From Bin5 sp965221145 (lineage in GTDB: Bacteria; Chloroflexota; Anaerolineae; Caldilineales; Caldilineaceae): 64,000 nucleotides of DNA. The notes under the pieces are model-generated. The model was given only the letters and a program-made list of their open reading frames with translations. It was not told where the DNA came from and did no database searches. The stretch spans positions 2,604,001 to 2,668,000 of the forward strand of contig OZ244877.1 of assembly GCA_965221145.1 (NCBI GenBank), in the 5' to 3' direction. Position numbers and translations under genes: made by a program. Of this stretch, positions 61,063 to 64,000 are shown piece after piece (position 1 is the stretch's first letter; each line of letters opens with the position of its first letter).

Positions 61063-61856
61063 ACGCTATCGACAGAAGGGGGGGCTTCACAGGGAATCAG
61101 CGCCCCGCGCCGCCGCGCCGCGCAGAGATACACGTCTGGGCGTGGAATCTGGCTGTGGACGCGCAAAGCCTCGCCGAACTGGAGGGGCCGCTGTCCGACG
61201 ATGAATGGCGGCGCGTCCAGCGCTTCCGCTCCCACCTTCATGCCCGCCGCTTCGTCGCCCGACGGGGTGCAGTTCGCCGAATCTTGGGCAACTATCTGGA
61301 TCTGCCCGCGCACGAAATTCGGTTTGTCTACGGGCCGCAAGCGAAACCTGCCCTGGCATCCGGCCTGTCCAAAGAACTGGAGTTCAACCTTGCCGATTCG
61401 TGTGACCTGGCTGTCCTGGCGGTCGGTTCCGGTCATCCCATTGGCGTAGATGTTGAACTGCTGCGGCCAATCCCCGAATCCGGGGCGCTGGCCGCACAAG
61501 CTTTCACGGCGCGGGAGCTTGAGGAACTGGAACGGGCGACGGAGTCGCAGCAGGCCCGCATATTCTTGCAATTGTGGACTCGCGGAGAAGCTGTTGCCAA
61601 AGCGGAGGGCTGTGGCCTGCGCTTTGCCGCTGACATCTTGGCTGAACCTGACTTGGCGACAAGACACCGACCAGGGCAGAACACGATCCAAGCCTCGGTG
61701 TCCGATAAGTGGCGGATTTGCCCGTTGCCCTTGCGCGCAGGCTACGTAGGCGCGCTGGCGACCTCGCAGGCAGTTGAGGAGATCATTCGCTATTCCTATT
61801 CGTCTGACTTTCCGCCAGATTCGGATTCCTTGAGTGCGTTCAACCCGATAGTTTGA
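61059..61856 (+). CDS. 4'-phosphopantetheinyl transferase (Sfp superfamily)
   Basis: A 265-residue Sfp-type transferase that primes carrier proteins with phosphopantetheine from CoA: FVYGPQAKPALASG, FNLADSCDLAVLAVGSGHPIGVDVELL (Mg motif GVDVE), LQLWTRGEAVAKAEGCGL. The last is the WTRKEA motif, but its Lys is Gly here. ATG 61059 overlaps the glycosyltransferase stop by four bases. The stop TGA (61854-61856) is provided by palindromic copy 8 (TTTGA), so the end of the protein may be element-derived. Why it sits with carotenoid genes is unclear. Confidence 0.83.
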   Translation: MNAIDRRGGFTGNQRPAPPRRAEIHVWAWNLAVDAQSLAELEGPLSDDEWRRVQRFRSHLHARRFVARRGAVRRILGNYLDLPAHEIRFVYGPQAKPALASGLSKELEFNLADSCDLAVLAVGSGHPIGVDVELLRPIPESGALAAQAFTARELEELERATESQQARIFLQLWTRGEAVAKAEGCGLRFAADILAEPDLATRHRPGQNTIQASVSDKWRICPLPLRAGYVGALATSQAVEEIIRYSYSSDFPPDSDSLSAFNPIV

Positions 61857-61911
61857 AGATTCTTTCGGCGGAATGGTCTTCAATGCCAACGCCAATACGA
61901 AAAATCTTCAA
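61852..61911 (+). repeat. palindromic element copy 8 (60 bp)
   Basis: Arms TTTGAAGATTCTTTC and GAAAAATCTTCAA, nearly identical to copy 1 at 8325, 53.5 kb away; only a few bases differ in the core and the last A is replaced by G. Its left arm holds the stop codon of the phosphopantetheinyl transferase gene. Confidence 0.88.
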
Positions 61912-61957
61912 GAGTGACCTTTTGGTTCCGTCCCATCAAACGGCTGAACCCAACGCT

Positions 61958-62764
61958 CTACTCCCGCACGTTTTCCACGCCCAACTCCTCCAACCGCGTC
62001 GCCATCTTCCCCCGCGCTGGACCGCCCTTCCGCATCATCTCTTTGCTGTAAACGAACGGATACTCCTCGTTCAAATGGGCGCGGACGGTCGCGCGCAGGC
62101 CGGAGATGGCCAGCAGGTCATCCAGGGGGTCGGGCGTGTAGCCGATAAACATGGTGCGACGCGGGCGACCGTCTTTGCGCCTGAAGGCGGAGTGCCAGAG
62201 GCGGTTGTCCCACAGCACCACGTCGCCCGGTCGCGTCGGCAGGGAGACAGACCCGGGAACCTCGTGCGGATCGAGCCGCAGGCGCGGGCGTCTGTCGTCC
62301 CAGTAGCCGCAAGAGCGGAAGATGGCGGCACAGTATTCGGGATGATGGCTGCCCGAAATCACGTTGAGCGCGCCTTGCTCGCTGTCCTGCTCATCAAGAT
62401 AAATGGCGGCCTTGAGCGAGATCTGCTCCCGTCCCGGCTGGCCGTCGGAGTGCCAGGGCGTGTCATCGAGGTTGGCCCACATATCGCTGCCGCCGTTGTA
62501 CAAGCACTCCGTACCCCAGATGTCGCGCATGGCTTCCAGTACGCCGGGATGCTCAATCAGCGCACCGAACGTATCGTCGGCCTCGACGAAGGGCGACACA
62601 GTTCTTGTGCCGACGCCGCCGTCGAAATAGTTATTGATCGGGGCCTCGGCGATCACCCGCTCATGCGCCTCCTGCAAACCGTGGACCTCGCCCGGACTGA
62701 GGCAATCCCGCAACACGACATAGCCGAACCCGCGAAATTGGCCGATTTCCAACTCAGACAACAT
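61958..62764 (-). CDS. phytanoyl-CoA dioxygenase (PhyH) family protein
   Basis: A 268-residue Fe(II)/2-oxoglutarate dioxygenase of the PhyH family. The metal triad is TPWHSDGQPG (HxD) and WDNRLWHSAFRRKDGRPRR (second His, with Arg for 2-oxoglutarate). MWANLDDTPWH precedes the motif, as in many bacterial PhyH proteins. It hydroxylates a small lipid, amino acid or sugar-derived substrate. It lies about 100 bases downstream of the mannonate dehydratase paralogue, on the same strand, an arrangement that suggests a shared catabolic substrate. ATG 62764 is the natural start. Confidence 0.87.
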   Translation of the reverse strand: MLSELEIGQFRGFGYVVLRDCLSPGEVHGLQEAHERVIAEAPINNYFDGGVGTRTVSPFVEADDTFGALIEHPGVLEAMRDIWGTECLYNGGSDMWANLDDTPWHSDGQPGREQISLKAAIYLDEQDSEQGALNVISGSHHPEYCAAIFRSCGYWDDRRPRLRLDPHEVPGSVSLPTRPGDVVLWDNRLWHSAFRRKDGRPRRTMFIGYTPDPLDDLLAISGLRATVRAHLNEEYPFVYSKEMMRKGGPARGKMATRLEELGVENVRE

Positions 62765-62865
62765 TTCATTGCTCCCTGGCCGCTCTTGACTTCAATAGCC
62801 CAGCTTCTTGTTGACCTCGTTGCGCAACGGCTTTCCCTAAAGATGAAGGCAACGGACACGCACGG

Positions 62866-63891
62866 TCATGCAGCGTTACGCCGGGTTAAGAGACTCTGCT
62901 CGGTCTCGCCGCTTACAACGTCAAGCAGCGCTCTCATGTACCCGACCGCGAAGGCTATCGACGCATAGCTTTTCTCGTCGTCTGCGTCCAGAACAGGCAC
63001 ATGATCGTACATCAGCGCGCCTTCATACCCCACATCTTTGTAGGCAAACATGGCCTCCAGCGCATTGACATGCCCCTCGTCGATAAAGGTCTCCGAGAAG
63101 GCAGGGACCGTTCCCGTCACATTTCTGAAATGCACGTAGAATATCTTTTTTCGGCTGCCAAAGTATCTGATCGCATCGATCACGTTGCCGGGCATCTCCG
63201 AGATTGTTCCCTGGCAAAACCACAGCCCGTTGTGGTCACTGGGCACGATTTCGATGAAGCGCTTCAATGCCTCATGGCTTCGCATGATTCTGGCGACGCC
63301 GGCAATGGGCGAAATCGGTGGATCGTCCGGGTGGAGAGCCATTTTTACGCCCGCCTCCTCAGCGACCGGTATGACAGCCTTGAGAAAGTAGGTGAGATTG
63401 TCCCACATCTCCTCATCACTCGCCTCCACATTTTCGCTGACGGGAGGCTCCCAATAGTCCTGCGGCGCGCCCTGCACGAGGTCGTAGTCAAAGCTCGGCA
63501 CGATGGCCCCGCCGCGCCCGCGCGTCGACTTTGAGGTCCGCAGCCCATAGTTGCCGTCGCGGCAGCGCAGCGAGAAGAAGTAGCCCAGCACCGGCACGCC
63601 GGCCGCCCCCATGTTTCTCAGAGTCTTGCACCAGTTTTCAATCTGCTCATCCCTGCCCGGCAGGCCCAGCTTGATTTTGTGGCTCCAGTCTTGGGGGATC
63701 CCTCCCAGCACTGCCCATTTCAGACCGGCATCCTCGATTCTCTGCCGAAAAAGCAGGAGGTCCTGAAACTCGTAGTAGCCTCTGTTGGAAAGGTAAAGAG
63801 ACTGCCCGCCGCCGTCAACGTGCGTAGCGCCCAACTGCCGGGCGAGTGTCAGAGAATCATCGTCAAGCCTTGCAGACATAGCCAGCTTCAT
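62866..63891 (-). CDS. mannonate dehydratase family protein (UxuA-like), paralogue
   Basis: A 341-residue TIM-barrel homologous to the gene at 33189-34166: LPGRDEQIENWCKTLRNMG, VKMALHPDDPPISPIAGVARI, WFCQGTISEMPG, FYVHFRNVTGTVPAF and DHVPVL. The metal-binding His/Cys pattern of UxuA is kept. It is followed by the PhyH gene. The start is ATG 63891, at the end of a 100-base stretch with no further gene in the window. The two paralogues have diverged clearly, so they may act on different sugar acids. Confidence 0.85.
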   Translation of the reverse strand: MKLAMSARLDDDSLTLARQLGATHVDGGGQSLYLSNRGYYEFQDLLLFRQRIEDAGLKWAVLGGIPQDWSHKIKLGLPGRDEQIENWCKTLRNMGAAGVPVLGYFFSLRCRDGNYGLRTSKSTRGRGGAIVPSFDYDLVQGAPQDYWEPPVSENVEASDEEMWDNLTYFLKAVIPVAEEAGVKMALHPDDPPISPIAGVARIMRSHEALKRFIEIVPSDHNGLWFCQGTISEMPGNVIDAIRYFGSRKKIFYVHFRNVTGTVPAFSETFIDEGHVNALEAMFAYKDVGYEGALMYDHVPVLDADDEKSYASIAFAVGYMRALLDVVSGETEQSLLTRRNAA

Positions 63892-64000
63892 GGAAATTCG
63901 GCGGCAATTCCCGCGTCGTCACCCTGCAGGAAGCCGCCTTCCCCCTTTCGGTTTGAAGTGAAAAGCGCCCTTATGAATTCAACAAGAGCAGATGGAAGCG

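Overview
The window reads as a chromosomal piece of a moderately GC-rich bacterium, most likely a Chloroflexota member of the Caldilineales/Anaerolineae type. The pointers are a UPF0182 giant membrane protein, an EF-G-like second translocase, a GH4 glycosidase, mannonate-dehydratase/PhyH sugar and lipid genes, a TrmI-type tRNA methylase, a lipoprotein-rich envelope set and a B12-dependent CarH-like regulator beside carotenoid genes. This placement is an inference from gene content; there is no rRNA in the window.

Layout. 1-7.2 kb (mostly minus): polA start, a polysaccharide-type glycosyltransferase, a DUF4268-like nuclease, an EF-G-like GTPase and an acyl-CoA dehydrogenase broken by one in-frame TAG. 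7.2-19 kb (mostly plus): SIS sugar isomerase, lipoprotein, TrmI, PHP metallohydrolase, UPF0182, DinB/ClbS-like protein and SDR epimerase. Seven copies of a 60-bp palindromic element lie here, one of them in frame inside the PHP gene. 19-25 kb: four toxin-antitoxin modules (PIN, HigBA, Doc-type, BrnTA; the last two carry frameshifts), a penicillin-acylase-family gene and three tRNAs (Arg GCG, Ser GCT, Ser TGA). 25-35 kb (minus): serS behind a T-box leader, a half-length polyphosphate kinase, YceI lipoprotein, LTA-synthase-like sulfatase, HD hydrolase, CHAD protein, nucleoside hydrolase, mannonate dehydratase and DapA-like aldolase. 35-36 kb: an IS605-type tnpB remnant next to a perfect 16-bp inverted repeat. 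36.6-42 kb: an ATP-grasp/alpha-E/transglutaminase operon, NIPSNAP and a GH4 enzyme.

42-54.3 kb is one minus-strand oligopeptide ABC operon (oppD-oppA-oppB-oppC-oppF). A more AT-rich secreted repeat protein with an HNH-type nuclease tail, plus an Imm11/DUF1629-like partner, sits between oppB and oppC; a six-heme cytochrome sits between oppC and oppF. 54.5-61.9 kb is a carotenoid locus: crtB, a MarR regulator, a CarH-like light/B12 regulator, a lycopene cyclase, a small beta-rich protein, a glycosyltransferase carrying a PlsY-derived N-terminal piece, and a phosphopantetheinyl transferase. The window ends with a PhyH dioxygenase and a second mannonate dehydratase paralogue.

The most notable signals are (i) the protein-embedded palindromic repeat family, resembling in behaviour the Rickettsia palindromic elements, (ii) the toxin-immunity pair embedded in a peptide-uptake operon, and (iii) the PlsY-glycosyltransferase chimera and the altered Wx9EH motif of the CarH-like protein. 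Several genes carry single-base or single-codon disruptions, so either consensus error or real gene decay affects this sequence.
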